The notes beneath the pieces were generated by a model. The model did not search any database, was not told the DNA's origin, and saw only the letters and a program-made list of their open reading frames with translations. Below are positions 21,067 through 29,581 of a stretch of DNA of 37,182 nt, piece by piece (position 1 is the first letter of the stretch; each line of letters opens with the position of its first letter). Source of the DNA: Natronococcus amylolyticus DSM 10524 (GTDB lineage: Archaea > Halobacteriota > Halobacteria > Halobacteriales > Natrialbaceae); assembly GCF_000337675.1 (NCBI RefSeq), contig NZ_AOIB01000031.1:271097-308278 (forward strand), given 5' to 3'. A program made the position numbers and the translations under genes.

Positions 21067-21380
21067 TCCTCTTCGTAGTAGTCATCGGTCGTCGAGGCCG
21101 AGCTGGCGTGGGTCTGGGCGGCGTACGAGGCGAGTCGGTCGTCGTCGCCGATGGCCCAGTATCGCCCACGATGTCGCACGAGACCACGATCCTCGAGCCG
21201 CGACAGCGTTGCGCCAACACTCCCGCGTTTGATTCCCGTTGCGTCGTGGATCTCGGTCTGTGTGAACGCCTGGTCGTCGTTCTCGGCGAGGAACTGCAGG
21301 ATTCGGTGGGGATGGGTTCCCTCCTGTAGGTCGAGAGCGTCGGTCGGTTCCTCGTCGAAGCGGTCGATGCTGATCGGCAT
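21063..21380 (-). CDS. Winged-helix antitoxin paired with the MazF-like toxin
   Basis: 105 residues from the ATG at 21380; the frame open to 21536 adds read-through across the promoter. THPHRILQFLAENDDQAFTQTEIHDATGIKRGSVGATLSRLEDRGLVRHRGRYWAIGDD is a MarR-like winged helix. The C-terminus is alanine/serine-rich and then acidic (TTDDYYEEE). It is coupled to the toxin gene by ATGA. The upstream 40 bases contain repeated ctattacac/attacac-type motifs that may be both TATA and operator. It is a paralogue of the wHTH at 11074-11448. Confidence 0.8.
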   Translation of the reverse strand: MPISIDRFDEEPTDALDLQEGTHPHRILQFLAENDDQAFTQTEIHDATGIKRGSVGATLSRLEDRGLVRHRGRYWAIGDDDRLASYAAQTHASSASTTDDYYEEE

Positions 21381-21420
21381 GTGTAATAGAACGCAATAGA
21401 GTGTAATAACAGTGTGGGAG
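21381..21420 (-). promoter_or_regulatory. Promoter with repeated attacac motifs
   Basis: Read on the minus strand, gttattacactctattgcgt is followed by tctattacac and then the ATG. The repeated t(c)tatt and attacac units lie where TATA box and start site are expected, so they may serve as promoter and autoregulatory site. Confidence 0.4.
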
Positions 21421-21615
21421 CCACCCGGTTGCAGCGCAGTTCGGGGGAGCCCGGTGACAGGTGATGTTCTCGGTCGACCCTTCGAGCGGGGTTCCACGCG
21501 TTGGGCCATCCGAATGTGGCCGTTCGTCGGCGCCACCGGAATCTGGTGACCCGAGCGAAGATGTGACGTGTGATGCGTTCATAAGGGACACCGTCCTACT
21601 CTCGGTGAGTCCGGG

Positions 21616-22905
21616 ATGAGTAAGTACGACGATCTGTTCGACGCCACCGCACCCGACAACAGTCTTTTCGCCGACAAGGGCGCGCTCGACCCGCTCGCCG
21701 ATCCCAAGGAGATCGTCGCCCGCGACGCCCAGGAGCGCGAGCTGGCGACGATTCTCAATGGGTTGCACGAGGGGTATCTCCCGCCGACGGTGTCGGTGTA
21801 TGGCCCACCGGGCACGGGCAAGACGCTGACGACGCGACGCGTCTGTCGGGAGTTCGCCGCCCGAAACGACCGGGTCGCCGTCGAGTACGTGAATCTGAAG
21901 GAGTGTCGCACGCTGTTCAGTGCCGCCAACGAGATCCTCTTTCAGCTCGCCGACGAGAAGAAGGGTTCCTACGAGGGGTTGGACGGGGTGTTCGACGGGA
22001 TCTGGGACGCCCTCGAGGCCTACCCCGAGTGGACCGTACTCGTTCTGGACGAGATCGATCACATCCGCCAGGATACCAACTACGACCCCAGCGACTTCTT
22101 CTATCGGCTGCTGCGCGGCGAGGGGAAACTGCAACGGGGGATCAACTGCTCGGTCTGGCTCGTCAGTAACGAACTGCTCGAGGTCGATCTCCGCCTGGAT
22201 AGTCGCGTCGAGAGCGCGATGAGCGACGAGGCCGTCTTCTTCCCGCCGTATGGCGAGGACGAACTCGGGGCGATCCTCGAGGCCCGCCTCGCCCGGGCCT
22301 TTCGGGAGGGCGCGGTACCCGATGCGGCGGTCGCATACGGAGTTCAGGAGGCCGCCCGTCGGTGGGGCGACGCGCGGAAAGCACTGACTCTGTTTCGGCA
22401 AGCCGGCGAGACCGCAAGCGAGCGTGACCTCGAGGCGGTGACCCGGGAGTGTGTCGAGGCGAACCTCGAGACGACCGAGAAGGCGGCGTTCCTCGAGCGG
22501 GCCGGTCGGCTGCCCGCCTCTCACGTCGGGGTGCTCCGCGCGATCACGGCCCGGCGCAACCGCCACACCGGCGCGGTCGACCAGCCGGTGACGACCGAGC
22601 GGATCCACGAGGTGCTCCACAGCGAGGGGGTCAGCGACCGCTACCGGCTGAGGCGGCGGGCGATCCGCGAGGTCGTCCACACCCTCGAGACGATGGGACT
22701 GGTCGAGACAGCGATGGAATCCGGGGGCCGTGACGGCCGCCGCAAGCGGATCATATCAGATGCCCGACCATGCGTACACCGAGCACGGGCGGGTCGCGCT
22801 GCTGTGCTGCCATCATGCGCTGGACGGCCTGCAAGCGACCTTGCTGTCGGTCGGGCTGGGCCGTCAGTCTCAGGACACGCGGTGGGTCCTCGAACTCCAC
22901 AGTGA
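21616..22905 (+). CDS. Orc1/Cdc6-type AAA+ replication initiator with altered C-terminus
   Basis: 429 residues from the ATG at 21616. AAA+ motifs are complete: Walker A GPPGTGKT at 63-70, Walker B VLVLDEID at 141-148, sensor 1 LVSNE at 182-186, sensor 2 GDARKAL at 251-257. A winged-helix domain follows from about 300 (SHVGVLRAITARRN..VTTERIHEVLHSEGVSDRYRLRRRAI). In relatives the wing is followed by about 30 conserved residues after R-G-R-x-G-R-x-K; here, from about residue 380 (near 22752), the sequence becomes a 50-residue arginine/alanine-rich tail, suggesting a frameshift or junction. No ORB-type origin repeats were seen nearby, so it may be an accessory initiator. Partial copies lie at 17611 and 19973. 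Confidence 0.85.
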   Translation: MSKYDDLFDATAPDNSLFADKGALDPLADPKEIVARDAQERELATILNGLHEGYLPPTVSVYGPPGTGKTLTTRRVCREFAARNDRVAVEYVNLKECRTLFSAANEILFQLADEKKGSYEGLDGVFDGIWDALEAYPEWTVLVLDEIDHIRQDTNYDPSDFFYRLLRGEGKLQRGINCSVWLVSNELLEVDLRLDSRVESAMSDEAVFFPPYGEDELGAILEARLARAFREGAVPDAAVAYGVQEAARRWGDARKALTLFRQAGETASERDLEAVTRECVEANLETTEKAAFLERAGRLPASHVGVLRAITARRNRHTGAVDQPVTTERIHEVLHSEGVSDRYRLRRRAIREVVHTLETMGLVETAMESGGRDGRRKRIISDARPCVHRARAGRAAVLPSCAGRPASDLAVGRAGPSVSGHAVGPRTPQ

Positions 22906-23017
22906 CGCGGTGCCCTTCGACGAGCCCCTCGAGGCGGCCGCCGAGCGGGCCACGGAGATTCGCGTGTTGTTCGGCGAGCTGTGGTACGCAGTCTCACTCC
23001 TGCGAGCGGTTTGCTGA
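22760..23017 (+). CDS. Hypothetical 85-residue protein overlapping the orc1 3' end
   Basis: From the ATG at 22760 the frame gives PDHAYTEHGRVALLCCHHAL, then DGLQATLLSVGLGRQSQD, LELHSDAVPFDEPLEAAAER and VRVLFGELWYAV-like ending LLRAVC. Composition is native haloarchaeal, better than the orc1 frame it overlaps, which implies that the orc1 C-terminus was replaced by this sequence. I know no family for it. Histidines and cysteines (CCHH) might bind metal. A broken copy of its first third lies at 18938-19045. Confidence 0.5.
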   Translation: MPDHAYTEHGRVALLCCHHALDGLQATLLSVGLGRQSQDTRWVLELHSDAVPFDEPLEAAAERATEIRVLFGELWYAVSLLRAVC

Positions 23018-23106
23018 GACGGTGCTTGGCGTGCGATGGCGAGCTTCGTTCGGACGATCTCGAGCGAGAGTAATCGTCCTCGAGAGGGATGCTTGTAAAT
23101 GCGAGC

Positions 23107-23207
23107 ACTCCGAAGGCCCCTGGCGCTCTTGCTGGTTGCGACTCGCTGTCGTTCGAAAGGCGCGAAGCGCCTTCCACTCCCACCCGTGGTGGTTGGTCAG
23201 TAGGCTG
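23107..23207. repeat. Hairpin element, short form
   Basis: It shares both ends with the element at 15810-16122: actccgaaggcccctggcgct and ctcgctgtcgttcg on the left, ggtggttggtcagtaggct on the right. Between them lies a single perfect hairpin, aaggcgc-gaa-gcgcctt (23157-23173), where the long form has six. The GAA loop is the same as in the first hairpin of the long form although the stem sequence differs. Confidence 0.72.
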
Positions 23208-23612
23208 CCGTCACAGTAGTCCGCGTTCGTTCGGCCCGATCTCCTCCTTTCGGGTGGAAACCGACATCAGGATCCCTCTCTGATACAGCCATTCTCTCCT
23301 CTCCATGGTTACAGACCGTAATACACACTCGTATCTCGGCTGGAGCACGACACTCATCGGACGATGCTTGCCCCGAGATGGCCGGAGCTGACCAGGACTC
23401 CCGTACATCGGTTGACCCCGGTGGCGGTGAGTCAGAGACTCCTCGGAAGCCATCTGACCGTGACTCTCCTCGAGCATATCGATGGCTCTCTTCCCCGTTC
23501 TCGGTGGCGATAGACTGGGGAACTGGCTCGGACGTCGTCGGCCGACGGCTGTGGGTGACGGAGAGTTCCTTCGGTTCAGGGCTGTGGATAGAGAAGGCTG
23601 TCGAAATCTGAG
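23208..23612. other. Gap between the hairpin element and the TackOD1-type gene
   Basis: About 400 bases. Short frames on both strands (23211-23477 minus, 23378-23611 plus) have no motif and mixed codon use. I see no promoter, terminator or repeat of note. Confidence 0.3.
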
Positions 23613-24596
23613 CTATGGGCGACCGGGAATCTCGAGCACCGCACTCAGGCGTTGGAAGAGACCGCTTTCGTGGGCACGCGCGTTCTCGACGGTCTCGTAC
23701 TCCGCCTCGAGCGTCCCCTCGCCGTCCCCGTCGAACGCGAGCACCGTCAACTCGGTCTCTTCGGCCCGCGTCGCGACGTCGGTTTCGACGGCTCCCGACG
23801 TCGTAATCACGACCGGGAGGGCACCGAGCGACTCGTTTGCGAACGCACAGAACCTGTCGACGTCGCCGATCGCCGGCGTCTCGTGGATCGAGACGACTCG
23901 TTGTTCGCCCATCAATTCGTCTCGAGCCAGAAGGTGGACCGGTTGGGACGTTCCCCCATCAGTCACCGTCGTGTCGACCTCCGTCGTAAACCGTCGTTCC
24001 TCGAGTGTCTCCCTGGCGGTCTGTCGGGCCCGTTTCTGCCGGTCGAGCCACTGCCTGCCGCTATCGGTGAGGCTGTAGCGGTACAGTACGCGCTCGATCG
24101 CCTCCAGCGGCGGGAGATGGTTCGTACACGCCCGGCACCGCAGTCGGTTATCGGGCGTTTGGAACCGCTCGGAACACGCCTTACAGACGTATTGGTGTTT
24201 CTTCTCGATATCAACTGATTTGAGGTCCTGTTCACACTCGGGACACCGGTAGCCGTCGTCGGTCTCGAACTCCGACTCCCGTCCCGTATGTCCACAGCTG
24301 TGTTCGACCAACGTGGTCTGGACCGCGTGGGGATCCTTGCAGGCCGGACAGGCAGTCGTATACTGGAGCCCCTCGGTCGCACAGTCCGGACAGACGTACA
24401 CCTTCGTGATGAACTCGTCTGCCAGCACGCCACGGGCGGTAAACCGCTCGAGGACGGTTACCGGTTCGCTGTCGGTCGCATCGAGACACTGGGCTGCGTC
24501 GGTGTAGCTCACGGCGCCGTCGTCGGCGATCTCCGGTTCGAACGCCTCAGTGCTGGTCAGTCGTTCGATCAGACGAAGTTCTCCTGGTGAAGCCAT
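23613..24596 (-). CDS. TackOD1-type multi-zinc-ribbon protein
   Basis: 327 residues from the ATG at 24596. Six cysteine pairs lie between residues 69 and 157: CPDC 69-72, CPAC 83-86, HSC 99-101, CPEC 118-121, CKAC 138-141 and CRAC 154-157, forming tandem zinc ribbons. This matches the TackOD1 (thaumarchaeal output domain 1) family. The N-terminal 65 residues are helical. After YRYSLTDSGRQWLDRQKRARQTARETLEERRF a C-terminal alpha/beta part (residues 205-327, with VVSIHETP and LTVLAFDGDG) follows, perhaps an enzyme-like or REC-like output fold. Haloarchaeal members often neighbour exopolysaccharide genes, as here, and are suspected regulators. It has a leaderless-type promoter. Confidence 0.75.
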   Translation of the reverse strand: MASPGELRLIERLTSTEAFEPEIADDGAVSYTDAAQCLDATDSEPVTVLERFTARGVLADEFITKVYVCPDCATEGLQYTTACPACKDPHAVQTTLVEHSCGHTGRESEFETDDGYRCPECEQDLKSVDIEKKHQYVCKACSERFQTPDNRLRCRACTNHLPPLEAIERVLYRYSLTDSGRQWLDRQKRARQTARETLEERRFTTEVDTTVTDGGTSQPVHLLARDELMGEQRVVSIHETPAIGDVDRFCAFANESLGALPVVITTSGAVETDVATRAEETELTVLAFDGDGEGTLEAEYETVENARAHESGLFQRLSAVLEIPGRP

Positions 24597-24625
24597 CGGT
24601 TGAGGTAACTCTCTACTGAACCAGC

Positions 24626-24633
24626 ATATATTT
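24626..24633 (-). promoter_or_regulatory. TATA box of the TackOD1-type gene
   Basis: On the minus strand aaaaatatatgctgg lies 30-37 bases before the ATG at 24596, so transcription should start at or next to the start codon, giving a leaderless mRNA. Confidence 0.55.
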
Positions 24634-25159
24634 TTCTTCTTAGATATAAGCTACAAATTACAGTCTGACGATAGTCATGGAGGACCCGTTCCGGCGCTGT
24701 CTCCCAACAATCTTCGGCACACGCCTCGGGAACCGGCCGACGGCGCCCGACGACCCGCGTGGGTGAAACCCTCTTTCCAGAACGAATCTGCTCTAAGCTA
24801 TACTATCAATGGGAAAATATTAATACTTCTACGAGAATACCTCATACGGCTGGAGGACACAGCGTGCCCTCTTCCCGGCACACCCGTTCACCCCCCAACG
24901 AGCTGACCACCTCCGGCCTTTCTGTCCGCTGCGGTGTCCCGCGCGCAGAACGGTTCGTCTAGCCACCCCGAAACCCCACGCTGGAGACTCCCCCATCTAC
25001 CTGAGGCCGCTCTGGGCACAGCTGTGCCACGGCTGATTCCGTTCAGCACGGACCGTTCTAAATACCGATTACTTCATAGAATCAGTTTTAGCCTTCTACT
25101 AGACACAAGTATTATATAATTGTTAGAGAAACAGATGCTCAGTAGGTGTCAACAAGGAG
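24634..25159. other. AT-rich intergenic region between divergent genes
   Basis: About 525 bases without a gene. AT-rich patches (24634-24660, 24790-24840, 25060-25125) alternate with GC-rich parts. A perfect 14-base palindrome, ggcacagctgtgcc, lies at 25015-25028. The promoter of the gene at 25160 is visible as attatataat at 25111-25120, 40 bases before its ATG, and an aaggag ribosome-binding site is at 25154-25159. Confidence 0.5.
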
Positions 25160-26389
25160 ATGGCAGACTGGCAACGTCGATCGGTACTGGCGACAGGTGC
25201 AACGCTTACGGCTGGTGGGCTTTTTGCCTCGCTCGGGAGCGGGACAGACTCAACGGAGAAAACGCCGCTCGCGGAGCCCGAGGGGTGGTCATCCTACGCC
25301 GGGAACACGGGAAACACCCGGTTTGTCGCCGCGAACGACGAGTTCGAGGAACCGGATCTCATCGACTGGCAGTACGGCGAAACCGGGGACGCAGTCGCAA
25401 CCAAGGAGATGGTCTATCTGCGAACGGGGACGGGCGTTCACGGGCTTGATGCGACAACCGGGGAGCGTCTGTGGACCTGTGAACGGATCGAGGCCGCAGG
25501 AACGCCGGCGGTCGCCGACGGGACCGTGTTCGTTGCCGGCTCCCGGCTCACCGCGATCGACGCCGACAGCGGCGACGTCAAGTGGAGCAAACAACTCGGC
25601 GACGAGGTTTCGACGTCGGCGCCGGTCGCTGCGTTTGATTCGGTCTATCTCACCGTCGACGGCACGCTTTATGCCTTCGAAGCGGACGATGGCTCACTTC
25701 GGTGGACGTGCGAGACCGTCCGAGTCACGCCGGAACATACCGATGACTCAGATACCGTCAGCTACGTGTTCAGCACGCAGCCCTCCACGATCGCCGCGAT
25801 CGACGGCTCGGTGATCGCACTGCTCGACGGCCGCCGGAGCGAGCGTTCGATCGACGCCGACGCTGTCGCGGCGTTCGACCCGCTGTCGGGGACGACCCAG
25901 CGTTCGGCTCAGCTTCGAGCCGGCGACTTCGGAAACGGGCTTGCGGCGACCGACGAGGCGCTGTTTATCGAGAACAGCGGAGAAGAAGGCGTTACCAGCC
26001 TCGACGATACGAAAGAGCGCGAGGGGTTTATCTCCGATGCGCTGACGACCGCAGCCGTCGGCGACCGGACTGTCACCCGTGGCCGGTACGAACTCAAGAT
26101 GACGGGCCCCGAGTCGGAGTGGTGTAAGAACGGATCGCACGCGTACGGTCCGCCGGCGATCATCGACGACACGGTCGTCGTCGCCCACAGCAACCCTGGC
26201 TCGTCGAGCCCCGACGAGGTGGTCGGCTACTGTCTCGAGGACGGCCACGAGGAGTGGTGTTTCACCTTCGATGAGACCGAGTGGTCCGATGGGTTCAACG
26301 AGGAGTGTCTCGTCACTGAGGACGCAGTCTACGTCGACCGTAACGGAGGGCTGACGGCGCTTTGCCCGCGTGGCAAGCGCTCCCAGTAG
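25160..26389 (+). CDS. Exported PQQ-like beta-propeller protein
   Basis: 409 residues from the ATG at 25160, preceded directly by aaggag. The N-terminus (DWQRRSVLATGATLTAGGLFASL) is a twin-arginine export signal. The mature protein has repeated blade motifs of the PQQ/BamB-like propeller: GVHGLDATTGERLWTCE, LTAIDADSGDVKWSKQ, LYAFEADDGSLRWTCE, and a last VVGYCLEDGHEEWCF, with A-x-D-x-x-x-G-x-x-x-W in each. No PQQ enzyme residues can be confirmed, so it is more likely a scaffold or binding protein at the cell surface. It leads the row of surface-polysaccharide-type genes to 31.7 kb, same orientation. Confidence 0.82.
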   Translation: MADWQRRSVLATGATLTAGGLFASLGSGTDSTEKTPLAEPEGWSSYAGNTGNTRFVAANDEFEEPDLIDWQYGETGDAVATKEMVYLRTGTGVHGLDATTGERLWTCERIEAAGTPAVADGTVFVAGSRLTAIDADSGDVKWSKQLGDEVSTSAPVAAFDSVYLTVDGTLYAFEADDGSLRWTCETVRVTPEHTDDSDTVSYVFSTQPSTIAAIDGSVIALLDGRRSERSIDADAVAAFDPLSGTTQRSAQLRAGDFGNGLAATDEALFIENSGEEGVTSLDDTKEREGFISDALTTAAVGDRTVTRGRYELKMTGPESEWCKNGSHAYGPPAIIDDTVVVAHSNPGSSSPDEVVGYCLEDGHEEWCFTFDETEWSDGFNEECLVTEDAVYVDRNGGLTALCPRGKRSQ

Positions 26390-26580
26390 AGCAGTCTGCT
26401 GACACCGCCAGCGAGGCCGGGCTACACCGGAGCCCCGGTAGCGTGTACGGCCAACAGCGCTGTGGCGTCCGGTCTCCGTCGACGCTGCCCGACTCGTGTC
26501 TGGGATCGAAGCGGTGACTCCCAGTCGCTCGGTCACTGACCAACGGAAACCTTTACCCGAGACTTCTGATCAGTACACTC

Positions 26581-28002
26581 ATGGGAACTGTCACACGAAG
26601 CCCAGGGACGTCACAGGGACGCCACTGGAGCGTAAGCCGGCTCGTAGCCGGCGTGATTTATGGGCTGTTCGGGCTGTACCTGGGGCTCGTAACCGTCGCG
26701 TACGCGACCGACCTGGTGTTCGCGTGGCAGCTCGCAGCGGTTGCCGTCCTGCTGGCGGCGGTACTTGGCGTTCGTCTTGCCATCGACCGCTATCGGGACT
26801 CGGAGCACCGCCAAGCCGCACTCCTGTCCGTACTCGGCTTTGCCTTGGCCGTGTTCGCCATGATCTACCAGAGCAGTTCACCCGGTCTCGGCCTCGGGCC
26901 AAGTCGACCGCTTGCAATCACCGTCGTCTTCGTGCTGTTTCTGTCGTTCCTGTTGGCTGTAACTGGCCCCCGCCGGTACACGCCGGTCCAGTGGGCCGCT
27001 ATCGGCTGTTTTATGACGCTTTCGATGCTTTATCTCGTCCACACGCTCGCGTTCGACCCCTCGAGCTCGCAGTCTCGCTGGCCGATCTGGGCTCTGTTCG
27101 TCATGGGGACGAATCTGCTGGTCGTTCCACGGCTCGTCCCCAGACGGGTGTTCTTCTGGCTGTTGTCCTGTCTGGGGTCGCTCGCCGTCCTGCTGGGGCT
27201 GGCCACCTACGGGATAGGGGAGTACGCTGTGTGGATCTTTGAGGTCCGTCAGTGGTCGAGTACGCCGCCGGTTCCCGGTGTCGACACGACGCTCCAGTCG
27301 GTGTTCCCGAATCCGAACGGCTTCGGGCTGTTGTCGTTTGCCGGGTTCGTCGCAGCGGTCGTCGAGTTCCACCGGTCCCTTGTCGCCCGGCGACCTCTGG
27401 GAGCGGGACTGGCGATCGTCGCCGGAAGCCTCTGTGGACTCGGTATCTTGCTCTCGAACGCCCGGGCTTCGATGCTTGCCGCGATGGTCGTCGTCGTGGT
27501 CTATGCGGGATACGTCCTCGGTGGACGCCGTCTCGGGGCGCTTACGCTCGCCTCGACCGTCTTCGGCGTGGTCGCCGTGCTTGCGGGGATGGCCGTCGGC
27601 CTCATCGATATCTCCTCGGCGAACCGGTTCGAGCTTTGGTCGGCGAGCCTGCAGGCGATCCGTGACGGGCCGTTGCTGGTCGGCCACGGCGGTGGCCCAG
27701 CCAGCGTTGTGATCGAGCCCTATCTCGCAACCGAGACGGCGCCGTCGCCGCACAACTCCTATCTGTCGGTCGTGATCCAGACCGGCCTCGTCGGCGGGCT
27801 CGCCTACGTGGGCCTCCTCGGCGGCAGCATCGTCGCCGGAATGGTCGACACCGGCGAACTCGACGCCGCGATGCTCGCGTTCGTGACCGGCTGGGCGATC
27901 CACCAGCTGTTCGAGTCGTACACAATGTTTCACTGGTCGTTGGGCTCGGTGGTGGTTACCCTCTCGGTCGGGTACCTGCTGTTCGGGGAGCGAGCGGGCT
28001 AG
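26581..28002 (+). CDS. O-antigen ligase/polymerase-like (Wzy/WaaL) membrane protein
   Basis: 473 residues from the ATG at 26581. About 11-12 hydrophobic segments span the protein. A long extracytoplasmic loop before the last helices (residues about 350-400) has RFELWSASLQAIRDGPLLVGHGGGPASVV and TAPSPHNSYLSVVIQTGLVGGLAYVGLLG. The W-x-x-x-L-x-x-I-x-x-x-P-L-x-G-x-G and H-N-x-Y-L segments are hallmarks of the O-antigen ligase superfamily. It would transfer or polymerise lipid-linked glycans outside the membrane. A TATA-like cctttaccc lies about 30 bases upstream. It follows the propeller gene by 190 bases and precedes the esterase-like gene in the same direction. Confidence 0.85.
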   Translation: MGTVTRSPGTSQGRHWSVSRLVAGVIYGLFGLYLGLVTVAYATDLVFAWQLAAVAVLLAAVLGVRLAIDRYRDSEHRQAALLSVLGFALAVFAMIYQSSSPGLGLGPSRPLAITVVFVLFLSFLLAVTGPRRYTPVQWAAIGCFMTLSMLYLVHTLAFDPSSSQSRWPIWALFVMGTNLLVVPRLVPRRVFFWLLSCLGSLAVLLGLATYGIGEYAVWIFEVRQWSSTPPVPGVDTTLQSVFPNPNGFGLLSFAGFVAAVVEFHRSLVARRPLGAGLAIVAGSLCGLGILLSNARASMLAAMVVVVVYAGYVLGGRRLGALTLASTVFGVVAVLAGMAVGLIDISSANRFELWSASLQAIRDGPLLVGHGGGPASVVIEPYLATETAPSPHNSYLSVVIQTGLVGGLAYVGLLGGSIVAGMVDTGELDAAMLAFVTGWAIHQLFESYTMFHWSLGSVVVTLSVGYLLFGERAG

Positions 28003-28063
28003 TCGAGTTCTCCAAGTCCACAAATGATATCTATTTTCGAGTATGATAATGGTTCAAAAAGTC

Positions 28064-28070
28064 CTTATAC
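28064..28070 (+). promoter_or_regulatory. TATA box of the BAAT-like gene
   Basis: ccttatacc lies about 45 bases before the ATG at 28112, preceded by an AT-rich stretch (gatatctattttcgagtatg) in which the upstream gene has just ended. It suggests the BAAT-like gene has its own promoter. Confidence 0.4.
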
Positions 28071-28111
28071 CGTCGCCGGGACGAACGAGTCGATGAAGGA
28101 TCTGTGATTCG

Positions 28112-29461
28112 ATGCCCAGCGACGGACCACCGGCGACCGGCAGGGAATCGCGGCGTGTGCGCTCGCGGCGCCAGGTGCTGGCGCTGCTAGGTGGGACAGC
28201 CAGCGTTGCGCTCACCGGGGGGACGCTGGCTCCCGAGGAGTCGCTGGCGGTCGATCAGCCGGCGTCGGTCCGCGTCGACGAACCGATCGAGCTGACGCTT
28301 CACGGCGTCCCCGTGGGATCGGAACTCGAGGTCGTCCTCGACGGCGAGTACACGACCGGCGAGACGTTCGGCGCCACCGTCACCGTCGAAGCCCAGACGT
28401 CGACGCTGTCGCTGAACGAGGCGCCGATCGTCGGCGGCGACGTCCCTGCGGGGCTCGACGTTCCAACCACGGGGGCCCTGATCCAGTTCGCCGACATCCC
28501 GTGGGCGGCGTACGCCGGCGAGACTGTCGACCCGGAGCGGTGGCCCCCCGAGACCAGCCTGACCTACCATCTCGTGGCCGACGACCGATCGATCGGTGCG
28601 TTGACCCTCGAGCGGTGGCACCCCGTTACGAACGTCGTTGAACCGGCCGGCGACCTCGTCGGCCGGGTCTTCGAACCTTCGAGCGGTGGACCCGGACCTG
28701 GCGTGCTCGTCCTCCACGGCGCGGACGGCACACCCCAGGAACACGTCGCCGCACTACTGGCCCGACACGGGTTTACGGCGTTTGCCCTCGAGTACGTCGG
28801 CGGCCCGGGGCTCCCGGAGGCGGTCGTCGAGGTCCCGATGGCGTACGTCAAGGCCGCGATCGACTGGCTGCGCGACCGCGAGCGGGTCGCCGGCGACCGG
28901 ATCGGGATCTGGGGAATCGGGCGGGGTGGTGAGCTCGGACTGTTCGCGGGGAGTCTGTACGATGGGGTTGGGGCGGTCGTCTCGGTCGGCGGCAGCGGGA
29001 TCCTCTGGGAGGGTGGGGCGGTGCGTGGTCGCCCGGCGGGGACCGCCGCCTGGGCGGTCGACGATAGCTCGCGGTCGTATCTTTCGGTTGTACCGGAGGA
29101 ACAGACGGAACGCCCGGCGCGTTACGCCGAGGCGCTCGCGGCTGCCGGGGAGCTCGAGACCGAGACCGCAACGATCCCGGTCGAACGGATCGATGGACCG
29201 GTGTTGCTCGTCTCGGGCGACGATGACGGGGTCTGGCCCAGCACGCGCCTTCACGCCCTTGCAGCCGAGCGCCTCGAGGCACGCGGCCACCCCTCGTTCG
29301 ACCACCTCCGGTACACCGACGCGGGCCGACAGATCCTGCAGCCCTACCTCCCTCTTCGAGGGACGACGGGGCCAGCGTACGGCGGCACGCTCGCTGGCAA
29401 CGCCGAGGCTGCACACGCCCACTGGCCGCGTGTCCTCGGGACGCTCTCGACACTCCCGTAG
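28112..29461 (+). CDS. Tat-exported BAAT/dienelactone-hydrolase-like alpha/beta protein lacking the nucleophile
   Basis: 449 residues from the ATG at 28112. A twin-arginine signal (RSRRQVLALLGGTASVALTGGTLA) ends near residue 40. Residues 50-170 form the beta-rich N-terminal domain of acyl-CoA thioesterase/BAAT proteins (VDEPIELTLHGVPVGSELEV). The alpha/beta-hydrolase domain begins at PGVLVLHGADG (196-206). In the family the elbow is G-x-S-x-G-G-E; here it is G268-I-G270-R-G-G-E, so the serine (or cysteine) is a glycine, encoded ggg. The acid loop SGDDDGVWPS (368-377) and the histidine in AHAHWPRVL (434-442) remain. It probably lost hydrolase activity and may bind a ligand. Confidence 0.82.
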   Translation: MPSDGPPATGRESRRVRSRRQVLALLGGTASVALTGGTLAPEESLAVDQPASVRVDEPIELTLHGVPVGSELEVVLDGEYTTGETFGATVTVEAQTSTLSLNEAPIVGGDVPAGLDVPTTGALIQFADIPWAAYAGETVDPERWPPETSLTYHLVADDRSIGALTLERWHPVTNVVEPAGDLVGRVFEPSSGGPGPGVLVLHGADGTPQEHVAALLARHGFTAFALEYVGGPGLPEAVVEVPMAYVKAAIDWLRDRERVAGDRIGIWGIGRGGELGLFAGSLYDGVGAVVSVGGSGILWEGGAVRGRPAGTAAWAVDDSSRSYLSVVPEEQTERPARYAEALAAAGELETETATIPVERIDGPVLLVSGDDDGVWPSTRLHALAAERLEARGHPSFDHLRYTDAGRQILQPYLPLRGTTGPAYGGTLAGNAEAAHAHWPRVLGTLSTLP

Positions 29462-29581
29462 CCACCCACTAGTCGAACGCACTCCCCGTGAACGGGGTGT
29501 TCCTCCGACGAAGGCCGTAGAGTTCACGGCTGCCCTCGCTAGAAGGAGGCAGATCACGAACAGCGCAAATCAGTGGACCGG

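Noticed and set aside
21430-21615. Replication origin with ORB repeats upstream of orc1
   Set aside because: I looked for G-rich ORB-like repeats with an AT-rich unwinding element between 21.4 and 21.6 kb and saw none.
21082-22680. 532-codon minus-strand frame opposite orc1
   Set aside because: Antisense shadow; the plus strand shows complete AAA+ motifs.
26591-28023. Minus-strand frames opposite the O-antigen-ligase-like gene
   Set aside because: Charged, arginine-rich antisense of a clear multi-helix membrane protein.
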